A DNA stretch of 64,000 bases from Erythrobacter sp047872805 (GTDB lineage: Bacteria; Pseudomonadota; Alphaproteobacteria; Sphingomonadales; Sphingomonadaceae): contig NZ_JBLQUK010000001.1 of assembly GCF_047872805.1 (NCBI RefSeq), positions 1-64,000 of the forward strand, read 5' to 3'. Below the pieces are notes generated by a model. It saw only the letters and a list, made by a program, of their open reading frames with translations, searched no databases and was not told where the DNA came from. Positions 52,676 to 61,669 of the stretch are shown one piece after another; positions within the stretch are counted from its first letter, which is position 1; each line of letters begins with the position of its first letter. The translations under genes were made by a program, and so were the position numbers.

Positions 52676-54112
52676 ATGGGCAAGGACACCGGATTTCTCG
52701 AACTGGATCGGCGCGAACGCGACTATCTCGATCCCAAAGAGCGCCTGAACAATTACCGCGAATTCGTTATCCCGCCGGGTGACGATGTGCTGTCCGCGCA
52801 GGCGTCGCGCTGCATGGATTGCGGCATTCCCTATTGCCACAATGGTTGCCCGGTGAACAATCTGATCCCCGACTGGAACCATCTGGTGTACGAACAGGAT
52901 TGGAAAAACGCGCTCGACCTGCTGCATTCGACCGACAATTTCCCTGAGTTTACCGGGCGCATCTGTCCCGCCCCATGCGAGGCAAGCTGCACGCTCAACA
53001 TCATCGATCAACCGGTGACGATCAAAAGCATTGAGGCGGCGATTATCGATCGCGGATGGCAAGAAGGCTGGGTCACACCGCAGGTGCCGGAGAAAAAGAC
53101 CGGCAAGCTCGTCGCAGTGGTTGGCTCCGGCCCGGCGGGTCTGGCCTGCGCGCAGCAATTGGCGCGTGCTGGCCATTCGGTCACGCTGTTCGAAAAATCC
53201 GACCGGGTCGGCGGATTGCTGCGTTACGGCATCCCCGATTTCAAGATGGAAAAGCACCTGATTTCGCGCCGCTGCATCCAGATGGAGGCCGAGGGGGTAG
53301 AATTTCGCACCAGCAAGGAAGTCGGCGTCGACATCTCCTTCAAAAGCTTGCAGGAAAACTTTGACGCCGTCGTGCTGGCGGGCGGCGCAGAGGACCCGCG
53401 CGGCCTTACCATCCCTGGCGCCGAAATGCCCGGCGTGCGGCTGGCGATGGAGTTTTTGACCCAGCAGAACAAGCGCAATGCAGGCGACGACGAAGAACGC
53501 GCCGCCCCGCGCGGCACTTTGAAAGCTACCGGAAAGCATGTCGTCGTGATCGGCGGCGGCGACACCGGCAGCGATTGTGTCGGCACCTCCAACCGGCAAG
53601 GCGCGGCCAGCGTTACTCAGCTGGAAATCATGCCAAAGCCCCCGGAAAAAGAGGACAAGGCGCTGACCTGGCCCGACTGGCCGCTCAAATTGCGCACCTC
53701 ATCCAGCCACGAGGAAGGCGTCGAACGCGATTGGGCGGTGCTGACCAAACGGGTGATCGGTGACGGCGAACGGGTGACCGGACTGGAATGCGCGAGGGTC
53801 GAATGGGTGGATGGCCAGATGCGCGAGATCGAAGGCAGCACCTTCACTCTGAAGGCTGATCTGATCCTGCTCGCCATGGGCTTTGTCGGCCCCAAGAAAG
53901 CGGGCCTGCTCGAACAGGCAGGCGTCGCCTTGACGCAGCGCGGCAATGTCGATGCGGATACCGAAAATTACGCCACCAGCGCCGACAATGTCTATGCCTG
54001 CGGTGATATGCGGCGCGGGCAGAGCCTGGTGGTGTGGGCAATCCGCGAAGGCCGGCAAGCAGCCCGCGCGGTGGACGAGGCATTGATGGGGGTGACAGAA
54101 TTGCCGCGTTGA
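52676..54112 (+). CDS. gltD: Glutamate synthase small subunit
   Basis: This 478-aa partner of GltB takes electrons from NADPH. N-terminal 4Fe-4S ligands are in CMDCGIPYCHNGCPVNNL and CPAPCEASC. The FAD site is VVGSGPAGLACAQQLARAG with RVGGLLRYGIPDFKMEK, and the NADPH site is VVVIGGGDTGSDCVG. The final ACGDMRRGQSLVVWAI contacts FAD. Its stop codon lies at the foot of an 11-bp hairpin. Confidence 0.96.
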   Translation: MGKDTGFLELDRRERDYLDPKERLNNYREFVIPPGDDVLSAQASRCMDCGIPYCHNGCPVNNLIPDWNHLVYEQDWKNALDLLHSTDNFPEFTGRICPAPCEASCTLNIIDQPVTIKSIEAAIIDRGWQEGWVTPQVPEKKTGKLVAVVGSGPAGLACAQQLARAGHSVTLFEKSDRVGGLLRYGIPDFKMEKHLISRRCIQMEAEGVEFRTSKEVGVDISFKSLQENFDAVVLAGGAEDPRGLTIPGAEMPGVRLAMEFLTQQNKRNAGDDEERAAPRGTLKATGKHVVVIGGGDTGSDCVGTSNRQGAASVTQLEIMPKPPEKEDKALTWPDWPLKLRTSSSHEEGVERDWAVLTKRVIGDGERVTGLECARVEWVDGQMREIEGSTFTLKADLILLAMGFVGPKKAGLLEQAGVALTQRGNVDADTENYATSADNVYACGDMRRGQSLVVWAIREGRQAARAVDEALMGVTELPR

Positions 54113-54131
54113 ACCCTGATAACGCGGCAAT
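54100..54131 (+). terminator. Hairpin over the gltD stop codon, probable terminator
   Basis: ATTGCCGCGTT (54100-54110) pairs exactly with AACGCGGCAAT (54121-54131) around a 10-nt loop. The gltD TGA spans the stem/loop border. No long T-run follows, so factor-dependent termination or mRNA 3'-end protection is possible. Confidence 0.5.
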
Positions 54132-54336
54132 ACCCTTAACTCCGGGTTACATTCGCCGGATGAATGTCGTTTCTATCCAATTTATTGAGGCCCGGAACCG
54201 CGACTGTCGTGCCTGCCAAAATTGATAGCAAAGCTTGACTTGGCAACCACGTGAAGGTCGAAAGTAAGCCGCCGGTTAACGGTGCACATCGCGGGCCACA
54301 AGAAGCCGCGCGGGTAAAACATAGGGAACGAGGGTC

Positions 54337-55647
54337 GTGACAATTTTCAAACTTCGCTGCGCCATGGGCGTGGCCGCATGCATTGCGGCCAGCCCCGCCA
54401 TCGCGGCGGAAGCTGAAATCTTCAGCGAGACCTTTGCCATTGCCGAGGAGCGTGACAATGCAATTGTCGCGCCATCCTCCGATGATCGCCCCGAAACAGC
54501 TGCTCAAGACCAGGCCGCACCCGCAGCCTCTTCCGCTGCCCTGCCTGCGACACCTGCACGCCCTTCGCCTATGCCGCTTGATCTGCGCGTCGTGGCCTCA
54601 CAATTCGTCGATGTGCCGATCGCGGGCGATGCCCGCAGCATTGCGCGCTATAGCGGGCGGGTCGATGGCTATTTCACCTATAATGCGACGCCCAATTTCA
54701 GCATCAAGCTGCGCCCCGAATACACCTGGGGCAAATCCTCGAATGGCGCGGTCGGCCTCATTCCCGGCAATGCGGCGCTGTTTCGCTCCGAAGGCAATGG
54801 CGATTTTGATCTTGCGGCGAGCCTGCAATATCGCTGGGATTCGGGCGCGACGCTCGAAGTGGGCAAGATGAACCTGCTCGACACCTCGCTGACCATTCCG
54901 ATCATGGCGAGCAACGGGCATTTCGGCTTTCAGAATCTCGGCATTGTCCTGCCGCCAACCGGCATCGCGCCCAACACAATTACCGGCGCAATGCTGACCG
55001 TCCCGACCAGCAAAATGCTCTACCGCGCCTGGGTGTTCGATCCTGACAGCCAATACGAACGCACCGGGTTCGAAACCGCATTTGACAGCGGCGTGGCATT
55101 CCTCGTTTCAGCCGCGCGCCGCGTTAAGATTGGCGGCGAGCCCGGCTTTGTGAACATCGCCTTTGTCGGTTCGACGCGGCACGAACTCGCGCGTGACATC
55201 CTGCCCGCCGCACTCACCCCGCCGCCCGGAAGCGGTTTCGGCAATGGCAGCGGCGAATTTGCGGTGCAGCTTTCCGCCTATCAATATCTCGCGACCTACC
55301 CGGAGGCTCCGGGTAAGGGGTGGGGCATCCTCGCCCGCTTTCAGGCATCGGCGGGCGATCCCACCTTCCTCGATTATTCGGGCTATTTCGGCGTGTCGGG
55401 CAATCCAAGGTTCCGCCCGCAGGACCGCTTTGGCCTTGCCTATTTCCAATATTCGCTGACCGATGAATTGGTCGACGACATCGCGTTTCGGCTCGGCATC
55501 GAAGACGAACAGGGGGTCGAGGCATTCTACACTTACGGCATCACCAAGGGGCTGGGCCTGACCGCCAATGTGCAAGTGGTCGATAGCGGCATTGCATTGC
55601 GCGACACCGGCGTAACCATCGGAGCGCGAATTACTGCGGATTTTTAA
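54337..55647 (+). CDS. OprB-like carbohydrate-selective porin
   Basis: This is a 436-aa outer-membrane protein. A signal peptide (about 1-24) is followed by an Ala/Pro-rich linker, then alternating amphipathic strands and a C-terminal Phe (ARITADF). Blocks FSIKLRPEYTWG, LEVGKMNLLDT and GWGILARFQASAGDPTFLDYSGYFGVSG fit the OprB group. GTG 54337 follows GAGG. The 224-bp upstream region holds a possible TTGACT -35 near 54237 but no clear -10. Confidence 0.8.
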   Translation: MTIFKLRCAMGVAACIAASPAIAAEAEIFSETFAIAEERDNAIVAPSSDDRPETAAQDQAAPAASSAALPATPARPSPMPLDLRVVASQFVDVPIAGDARSIARYSGRVDGYFTYNATPNFSIKLRPEYTWGKSSNGAVGLIPGNAALFRSEGNGDFDLAASLQYRWDSGATLEVGKMNLLDTSLTIPIMASNGHFGFQNLGIVLPPTGIAPNTITGAMLTVPTSKMLYRAWVFDPDSQYERTGFETAFDSGVAFLVSAARRVKIGGEPGFVNIAFVGSTRHELARDILPAALTPPPGSGFGNGSGEFAVQLSAYQYLATYPEAPGKGWGILARFQASAGDPTFLDYSGYFGVSGNPRFRPQDRFGLAYFQYSLTDELVDDIAFRLGIEDEQGVEAFYTYGITKGLGLTANVQVVDSGIALRDTGVTIGARITADF

Positions 55648-55723
55648 GGCCGGCGCATTTCGGCTGATGAAGGGCAAGTTTGAGCAGGTTGGCCGTTCTC
55701 AACATCGATGGGCTACGCGCAGC

Positions 55724-56410
55724 CTAAAGCCCCCAATCAATCGCCTGCTGCCCATGGCTTTCCAGAAACGCATTCGCCTGACTGAAAGGCCGCGATCCGA
55801 AAAATCCGCGATGCGCCGATAGCGGGCTGGGATGCGGAGATTCGAGGACCAGAAGATGGCTCGCCCGGGCCAGCCCGCGCACCCGCCCCGCCTTTTTTTG
55901 CGCATGGCTGCCCCACAGCACGAACACCGCAGGCTCGCCGCGCGCCGCCACCGCTTGCACCGCCGCATCGGTGATCGCGTCCCAGCCGCGCCCGGCATGG
56001 CTGCCCGCCTTGCTCTCTTCCACTGTCAGCGTGTTGTTGAGCAGCAGCACACCTTGCCGCGCCCAGGGGGTCAGATTGCCGGTAGCCGGACGCGCGATGC
56101 CCAGATCGCTTTGCAGTTCGCGGAAGATATTGGCGAGCGACGGCGGCGGTCTGACCCCGTCCTGCACCGAAAAGCTCAACCCATGCGCCTGTCCCGGTCC
56201 GTGATAGGGGTCCTGTCCCAGAATCACGACGCGCACCTCCTCCAGCGGTGTGGCATGGAGCGCGGCGAGCCGCATTCCGCGCGGCGGATAGATCACCTTG
56301 CCCGCGGCCTCCTCGGCCTGCAACCAGCCGCCCAGCCGCCGCGCTTCGGGGGTGTTGAGCACCGGATCGAGCGCCGCGCGCCAGCTTTCGGGGATCGTCT
56401 CGCCTGCCAT
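55724..56410 (-). CDS. ung: Uracil-DNA glycosylase
   Basis: This 228-aa repair enzyme removes uracil from DNA. The water-activating motif is VVILGQDPYHGPGQAHGLSF, the LLLNNTLTVE strand follows, and the minor-groove loop HPSPLSAHRGFF is intact. ATG 56410 is preceded by an in-frame GTG codon that could also start. It converges with the porin gene and is divergent from rnd. Confidence 0.95.
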   Translation of the reverse strand: MAGETIPESWRAALDPVLNTPEARRLGGWLQAEEAAGKVIYPPRGMRLAALHATPLEEVRVVILGQDPYHGPGQAHGLSFSVQDGVRPPPSLANIFRELQSDLGIARPATGNLTPWARQGVLLLNNTLTVEESKAGSHAGRGWDAITDAAVQAVAARGEPAVFVLWGSHAQKKAGRVRGLARASHLLVLESPHPSPLSAHRGFFGSRPFSQANAFLESHGQQAIDWGL

Positions 56411-56494
56411 CACGCCATGAGGTTACACCGCCGGGCACGGATGCGGCGAGACGCCCCTTCCCCTCTATCCCCAATCCGCGTAATGGCAGGGGCG

Positions 56495-57130
56495 ATGACA
56501 GTCCATTTCCATGAAGAAGACCTGCCCGCAGGCGTGCTCCAGGGCACCGGCGCACTGGCAGTCGACACCGAGACCATGGGTCTCATCACCCACCGCGACC
56601 GGCTGTGCCTGGTCCAGATCAGCGATGGTTCGGGTGATGAACACCTCGTGCGGTTTGCGCCCGGCAGCGAATATGAAGCGCCCAATCTGTGCGCGGTGCT
56701 GGGCGATCCGGCGCGTGAAAAACTGTATCATTTCGCCCGGTTCGATCTGGCCGCGATCCAATATTACCTTGGTGTGATGGCCGGGCCGGTGTTCTGCACC
56801 AAGATCGCCAGCAAGCTGGTGCGCACCTACACCGACCGCCACGGTTTGAAAAATCTGGTCGATGAATTGCTGAACGAGAATATCTCTAAACAACAGCAAT
56901 CCTCCGATTGGGGCGGAGCGGTGCTGAATGAAGCGCAGCGCGATTACGCCGCGTCCGATGTGCGCTATCTCCACGCGCTGCGCGATGAATTGACGGTGCG
57001 GCTGGAACGCGAAGGGCGGATGGAAATCGCGCAGGCGTGCTTTGATTTCCTGCCGACCCGCGCGCTGCTCGATATTGCCGGGTGGGATGGGCGCGACATA
57101 TTCAGCCACAACGAAGGGCTCTACGCCTAA
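56495..57130 (+). CDS. rnd: Short ribonuclease D-like 3'-5' exonuclease
   Basis: This is a 211-aa DEDDy exonuclease without the HRDC domain of full-length RNase D. Exo I is LAVDTETMGL, Exo II is FARFDLAAIQ, and Exo III is DYAASDVRYLHAL. The final part is helical. ATG 56495 has AGGGG upstream. It starts the rnd-lptC-lptA run, an order seen across alphaproteobacteria. Confidence 0.87.
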   Translation: MTVHFHEEDLPAGVLQGTGALAVDTETMGLITHRDRLCLVQISDGSGDEHLVRFAPGSEYEAPNLCAVLGDPAREKLYHFARFDLAAIQYYLGVMAGPVFCTKIASKLVRTYTDRHGLKNLVDELLNENISKQQQSSDWGGAVLNEAQRDYAASDVRYLHALRDELTVRLEREGRMEIAQACFDFLPTRALLDIAGWDGRDIFSHNEGLYA

Positions 57131-57139
57131 AAGCGCAGC

Positions 57140-57805
57140 ATGGTCATCAAACGCCGCATCGAAACCAGCGAGGCCCGCGAACTGCGCAGCAAGCGGCAGC
57201 ATTTCGCTGCGCCCGGCGGCCGTCATGACCGGCTCGTCAGCGTGCTGGCCCGCGTGTTGCCGATGGGGGTCGGGATCATCGCGGCGCTGATGATTGTCAC
57301 TCCGCTGTCGCCGCGCGGCGAGGTCAGCTTTCTGCTCGACCGGACCAAGGTCGCGGTGATCGACGAACGGTTGAGCGTGGACAATGCGATGTACCGGGGG
57401 CGCGACGATGACGGACGCCCGTTTTCAATCACTGCCGGTGAAGCGGTGCAACGGTCAAGCGCAGAGGGTCTGGTGCGGATGCAAGGCCTGATGGCGCAAT
57501 TATTGCTGGAAGATGGCCCGGCGCGGCTTTCAGCCCCGGGCGGGGTCTATGACATCAACCAAGAGGTCGTGAGTGTGGACGGGACGGTCCGGGTGCGCAC
57601 CGCCGATGGCTATGCGATGACCGCCAATGGCGTTTCCTTCGACCTTGAAACCCGGACAATGCGCGGCGATGGCGGGGTGGAAGGCGCGGTCCCGGCGGGG
57701 ACGTTTTCGGCCAATGCCATGCGCGCCGATCTCGACAAACGCACAATTGCGCTCAAAGGTAATGCCCGGCTGACCATGACGCCGGGCGAATTGAGGATGC
57801 CCTGA
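57140..57805 (+). CDS. lptC: LPS export periplasmic/inner-membrane protein LptC
   Basis: This is a 221-aa bitopic protein linking the LptBFG exporter to LptA. A basic cytoplasmic part (about 1-35) is followed by one membrane helix (about 37-56) and a beta-jellyroll (about 70-221), with repeated strands such as VQRSSAEGLVRMQGL and VRTADGYAMTANGVSFDLETRT. Its TGA overlaps the lptA ATG (TGATG). Confidence 0.87.
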   Translation: MVIKRRIETSEARELRSKRQHFAAPGGRHDRLVSVLARVLPMGVGIIAALMIVTPLSPRGEVSFLLDRTKVAVIDERLSVDNAMYRGRDDDGRPFSITAGEAVQRSSAEGLVRMQGLMAQLLLEDGPARLSAPGGVYDINQEVVSVDGTVRVRTADGYAMTANGVSFDLETRTMRGDGGVEGAVPAGTFSANAMRADLDKRTIALKGNARLTMTPGELRMP

Positions 57806-58389
57806 TGAAAGTTTCGCAACACGCCGGACTGCGGAAGGTCGCATTGGCCAAGGTCGCATTAGGATGGGCCGCAGGCGGATTTGCGCTGGCCGCGGCGCTG
57901 GCCGGGGGAATGGCGCTCAAAGCACAGGCGATCGCTTCGCACAACACCAATGCGCCGGTGTCATTTGATGCGGGCGACATCGTGCTGGATGATCGGGCGA
58001 ACCGTGTGGTGCTGACCGGCGGGGTGATCGTTAATCAAGCGGGTCTGACCGTGCGTTCGCAGCGGATGCTGGCCAATTACACCGATGACGGATCGCTCGA
58101 TGTGGAGCGGATTACCGCCAATGGCGGGGTCATCGTCAGCCGCGGCGATGAACGCGCAAGCGGCGATGTTGCGGTCTATGATTTCAACCGGCGGCTGATC
58201 ACCATGGCCGGCAATGTTGAGCTGCGCCGAGGCGGTGACCGGCTGAGCGGAGGGCGGTTGGTGATTGATCTGGCCAGCGGGCTTTCCACCATTGACGGCA
58301 GAGCCAGCGGCAGCCCTGGGGGCGCTGCGGCAACCGAAGGCGCCAATGGCCGCGTCACCGGCACCTTCTCTGTCCCGCAAAACGATTGA
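57805..58389 (+). CDS. lptA: LPS transport periplasmic protein LptA
   Basis: This 194-aa jellyroll protein forms the periplasmic bridge for LPS. A signal/anchor segment (about 10-38) precedes strands VVLTGGVIVNQAGLTVRSQRM and RRLITMAGNVELRRGGDRL, typical of the OstA/LptA fold. It is translationally coupled to lptC. An lptB gene, often next in this order, does not follow; a convergent sugar transferase gene does. Confidence 0.87.
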   Translation: MKVSQHAGLRKVALAKVALGWAAGGFALAAALAGGMALKAQAIASHNTNAPVSFDAGDIVLDDRANRVVLTGGVIVNQAGLTVRSQRMLANYTDDGSLDVERITANGGVIVSRGDERASGDVAVYDFNRRLITMAGNVELRRGGDRLSGGRLVIDLASGLSTIDGRASGSPGGAAATEGANGRVTGTFSVPQND

Positions 58390-58397
58390 TTTGTTAG

Positions 58398-58477
58398 TAG
58401 GCGTTGTCGTGCCTCAGCACGCTAATAGGCGTTGTCGTGCCTCAGCACGCTAATAGGCGTTGTCGTGCCTCAGCACG
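58398..58477. repeat. Three 28-bp tandem repeats at the sugar transferase 3' end
   Basis: The unit TAGGCGTTGTCGTGCCTCAG with eight further bases begins at 58398, 58426 and 58454. The third copy, trimmed at about 58477, is the real 3' end of the sugar transferase gene (residues LRHDNAY and stop). Each unit holds a CGTGC/GCACG hairpin. Units lie between convergent genes, so they may act as stacked terminators. Confidence 0.85.
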
Positions 58478-59853
58478 AGGACCGTCTTGAACACGATCTC
58501 CAGATCGCGGCGCAGCGACCATCTCGAGATATATTCAAGGTCTGACTGAAGCCGGTCGGTCAGGTCTTTCTCCTGTTCGGTCGCGCCCCGATGACCGCGC
58601 ACCTGCGCCAGCCCCGTGAGGCCAGGCTTGAGGCAGTGCCGGCGCCAATATTGGGCATCCACCTCCCAGAAGAATTTGTTGTTCGCGCGGCTTCCCAAGG
58701 CATGTGGGCGCGGGCCGACTATCGACATGTCTCCGCGCAGCACGTTGATAAGCTGCGGCAATTCATCAATGCTGGTGCGGCGGATGAACTTGCCGATCGG
58801 GGTGATCCGGTCATCCTCGCGCGCGGTCGAGGTGTCGCCATTGGCGTCGTTCTGTTCCACTCGCATCGAACGGAATTTGAACATGTTGAAGAACTGATTG
58901 CCCCGGCCCAGACGGCGCTGAATGAACAGCACGGGGCCGCCATCGTCCAGCTTGATCCGGACCGCAGTGAAGATCAGCACGGGCGACAGAACAATCAGCG
59001 CCGTGGCCGCCACCGTGATGTCAAACAGCCGCTTTGAAATGCGCGACCGCAGGCCCAGCGGGCCGGTCGAAACCACCAGCGTGGTGCGCCCCTGCCCTTC
59101 GTAACGGTGCACATCGCTCGCGCCCAGCGCATGCGCAGGTTCGCTCACGATTTCGCCGTAAACGCCAGCGGATTTGAGCAGGAAAGCCCAGGCCTGACGG
59201 CGCTCTGTCGGACAGCTGACCACCACCTTGTCCTGATTTTGCAGCAACCGCCCGAGTCGGTCGAGCATGAAGGGATCGTGGCTGGCCGGGTCGAGCCCGT
59301 ATTTCTGCGCTGCAATCGTCACCGCTTTGCTGAGCGTGAAATGGGGCCCGCCATCGGCAATTATCAGTCGGTTGAGCGTCCGTCCGCCCCAGAATCGTTC
59401 CACCAGCACCGGCATCAGCCGCCGCAGCGCCAGCAGCGCAGCCGCTGCGATAATCAACCCGAGTGTCACCGAAACGCGCGAAAACTGCGCGTTGGATTTG
59501 GTGTAGAAGGCCACGAAATTGAGCAAGGCCGCCGAAATCAGCAACGCCGTAAGCGCCTGTTTTGCAGCGAATATCCAATTGCTCAGCGCCTTTCCGCCAT
59601 AGCTTTCATTATACAGCGCAATGGTGAAATAGACCGGCAGGATGGTCTGCACCACCAGCATGTTGCGCGCCTGCCACCATTCGCCCTCGTAAATAAGGCT
59701 GGCGAGCGCAAAGGCGAGATTGAGCAGGATCGCATCGGACAGGATCAACAGCGCATAGGCCCGCAGCCGCCGCCGTTCGAGTGAAGGCGCTATCTTGCGT
59801 TCAACCTGATCTGCCTGGGCAACTTCTGCGAGCGGCCCTGTAAGCTTATTCAT
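58450..59853 (-). CDS. Undecaprenyl-phosphate sugar-phosphate transferase (exopolysaccharide)
   Basis: This 467-aa polyprenyl-phosphate glycosylphosphotransferase of the WcaJ/PssA type starts surface-polysaccharide units on undecaprenyl phosphate. Four N-terminal helices (about 30-150) precede a cytoplasmic region, a fifth helix (about 285-305), and the catalytic domain: FIQRRLGRGNQFFNMFKFRSM, RRTSIDELPQLINVLRGDMS, IVGPRP and KPGLTGLAQVRG. A possible promoter upstream has TTTGTG and TATATA about 16 bp apart (minus strand, around 59900-59930). Confidence 0.93.
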   Translation of the reverse strand: MNKLTGPLAEVAQADQVERKIAPSLERRRLRAYALLILSDAILLNLAFALASLIYEGEWWQARNMLVVQTILPVYFTIALYNESYGGKALSNWIFAAKQALTALLISAALLNFVAFYTKSNAQFSRVSVTLGLIIAAAALLALRRLMPVLVERFWGGRTLNRLIIADGGPHFTLSKAVTIAAQKYGLDPASHDPFMLDRLGRLLQNQDKVVVSCPTERRQAWAFLLKSAGVYGEIVSEPAHALGASDVHRYEGQGRTTLVVSTGPLGLRSRISKRLFDITVAATALIVLSPVLIFTAVRIKLDDGGPVLFIQRRLGRGNQFFNMFKFRSMRVEQNDANGDTSTAREDDRITPIGKFIRRTSIDELPQLINVLRGDMSIVGPRPHALGSRANNKFFWEVDAQYWRRHCLKPGLTGLAQVRGHRGATEQEKDLTDRLQSDLEYISRWSLRRDLEIVFKTVLVLRHDNAY

Positions 59854-59969
59854 AAAGTTTCGCGCTCCCCCCGGAGCATCCCTTAAGGAAAAACCCGTAT
59901 ATAGCGCTTAGCCCTTACACACAAAACCTGCGTTTGTGCGACGGCGAAATCGAATTCTGTCCGGAAATG

Positions 59970-61034
59970 CTACCGTTTCGCGGCGAATCGGGCGATTTGG
60001 GCAAGATCTTGCGCCAGCAACAGCTCAGCGGTCGGGCTGTTCGCCATCAGGCTGCAATGCAGCGCGGTCAGCCGGGGAATCAGCCGGTCGAGCTTGCGTT
60101 CGCTGCCTCCGCGCACCGCCGGGGCCTGCCATTTGCCCAGTTGATGGCTGATCGCGGGCTCTTCTTTCTTGAAAATGCCGAGCTGCGCCTTTTCGCCGTA
60201 ACCCAGATTGTCGATCGACCCGCGCGGCCCCAGCCGGGCGGCAATATTCGCCAGCTGCGCCGTGCGCCGTTCCAGCGCCAGCAGCAAACCCACGGGGTTG
60301 AGGCCCAGCTCCTTCATCCGCCGCAGTTCTGCAGATAGAAGCGCCAGATCGCCGTTCATCACCGCATTGACGATCGGACCAAAGCCGTCCTCTTCGGTCG
60401 GCGCGCCGATTTCGGCATAGTCGCTGACGGTGGCGGTCTTGGGCGATTGCGGCGCGGCGTCGAGATACAGCGCCAGCTTGTCAATCTCCGACCCCGCCAG
60501 CCGCACATCCAGCCCCGCGCCGCGCGCAATGCGTTCGGCCAGATCACCACCCAGCCGCAGTCCTGCTGCATCGGCCATCGCGCGAACCGCTGCGGAGACA
60601 GAAGACAGATCGGGCGGATAGAACATCACCACCAGCGCATCCTTGCGCTTTTCCAGCAATTTGGCGGTGCGCGATTTGTCGGTTGCAGCGCTCGCAACGA
60701 TCACGATGGGGGCCGCTTTGCCCGCCCCCGCCGCCTCCGTCTCGATCAGCGCGACCAGCGCATCATGCGCATCGTCCCCGCTGGCCCGGACATAGATATG
60801 CCGCGCATCGCCAAACAGCGAAGCGGAGCGCGCCTCATCGCCCAGCAATGCGGGATCGCGGCGCAATTCCGCTCCCGACAATTCGACCCGCTCACCCGCA
60901 TCGGGCAGCGCGTCGATCACTTTTTGCGCGGCGGCAGATGCGCCCGCTTCATCGGGGCCGCAGAAAAACAGGATCGCCGCCTGCCGCGCCGCGGCGGGCG
61001 CGCCGCGCGCAAAATCCTGCTGCCTGCCCTTCAT
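59970..61034 (-). CDS. holA: DNA polymerase III subunit delta
   Basis: This 354-aa protein is the clamp-loader subunit that opens the sliding clamp. The N-terminal domain includes AILFFCGPDEAGASAAAQKVI and later ELSGAELRRDPALLGDEARSASLFGDARHIYVR. The middle is the helical lid (LAGSEIDKLALYLDAA), and the end is the all-helical collar. It has no Walker A motif, as expected for delta. It follows lptE by 7 bp in the conserved leuS-lptE-holA order. Confidence 0.93.
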   Translation of the reverse strand: MKGRQQDFARGAPAAARQAAILFFCGPDEAGASAAAQKVIDALPDAGERVELSGAELRRDPALLGDEARSASLFGDARHIYVRASGDDAHDALVALIETEAAGAGKAAPIVIVASAATDKSRTAKLLEKRKDALVVMFYPPDLSSVSAAVRAMADAAGLRLGGDLAERIARGAGLDVRLAGSEIDKLALYLDAAPQSPKTATVSDYAEIGAPTEEDGFGPIVNAVMNGDLALLSAELRRMKELGLNPVGLLLALERRTAQLANIAARLGPRGSIDNLGYGEKAQLGIFKKEEPAISHQLGKWQAPAVRGGSERKLDRLIPRLTALHCSLMANSPTAELLLAQDLAQIARFAAKR

Positions 61035-61041
61035 CGCCCGA

Positions 61042-61551
61042 TCATCGGGAAGCGGCGGCCACGGCCCGCTCGCGTTCTCTCAAGGTTAGCGCAATCTGCA
61101 CCGCCATCCGGTCGGCGACCTCCTTGGCGAGGTTTTCCAGCGCGGTCTGTTCGGCGGCAATCGTGGCATATTCGGACGAGACGACATCAATCCCCGCATC
61201 CGATCCGGCGGTCGCATCGAGCAGGATCTCGCCGCTCGCCAAATCAATCAACTGATAGCGCGAGCGCAGGATGCGGCGTTCGCGGCTGATCGTGTCATCG
61301 TTGAGCACGCCCAGTCCCTCCAGCTCATCATCGAGCCGCACGTCGAGCCGGTATTGCGGGGTCGCTTCGCCCGCGACATGCAACCGGTCCTGCAACGCGC
61401 CGCGCACCAGCCACCCGTCACGGCCCGGTATCGCGGGCACCTGAACCGCCGCCAGCCCCTGCGCCACGGCAGAGCGCGCGCCCCCCGCATACATCGGTTG
61501 CAGCCCGCAAGCGGAGAGAATCAGTGCCAGCAAGATGATTATTCCGCGCAA
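61042..61551 (-). CDS. lptE: LPS-assembly lipoprotein LptE
   Basis: This outer-membrane plug partners LptD. The lipobox is LILSAC, then GLQPMYAGG, the common opening of alphaproteobacterial LptE. Three starts compete. ATGs at 61587 and 61578 fall within a small palindromic repeat and lack a ribosome site. TTG at 61551 has GGAGG exactly 6 nt upstream and gives a compact lipoprotein signal (MRGIIILLALILSAC), 169 aa. I prefer TTG. Strands such as QYRLDVRLDDELEGLGVL continue the fold. Confidence 0.85.
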   Translation of the reverse strand: MRGIIILLALILSACGLQPMYAGGARSAVAQGLAAVQVPAIPGRDGWLVRGALQDRLHVAGEATPQYRLDVRLDDELEGLGVLNDDTISRERRILRSRYQLIDLASGEILLDATAGSDAGIDVVSSEYATIAAEQTALENLAKEVADRMAVQIALTLRERERAVAAASR

Positions 61552-61577
61552 CTCAATCCTCCGCTGACAATTTGTCA

Positions 61578-61596
61578 TGCTGAACATGCTTCAGCA
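61578..61596. repeat. Small palindrome overlapping candidate lptE starts
   Basis: TGCTGAA pairs with TTCAGCA around a 5-nt loop. Similar GAA/TTC palindromes recur as dispersed repeats in Sphingomonadales. The ATG at 61587 is in its loop and the ATG at 61578 begins at its edge. Confidence 0.55.
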
Positions 61597-61635
61597 CTCA
61601 CCGATCCGCTGACATCGCAGTGTGCGGCACAATGG

Positions 61636-61656
61636 ACCCTGAAACAAGTTCAGGGT
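61636..61656. repeat. Second small palindrome between leuS and lptE
   Basis: ACCCTGAA pairs with TTCAGGGT around a 5-nt loop, 14 bp downstream of the leuS stop. It is related in pattern to the palindrome at 61578-61596. The two together make a REP-like pair inside the operon. Confidence 0.6.
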
Positions 61657-61669
61657 GACGACAAAGACG

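Noticed and set aside
55832..56494. Upstream extension of the RNase D-like frame
   Set aside because: It runs antisense through ung; the DEDDy domain begins only at about 56495, where AGGGG precedes ATG.
58398..58477. CRISPR-like array
   Set aside because: The 28-bp units abut directly with no spacers, and they derive from the adjacent gene end; there are no cas genes.
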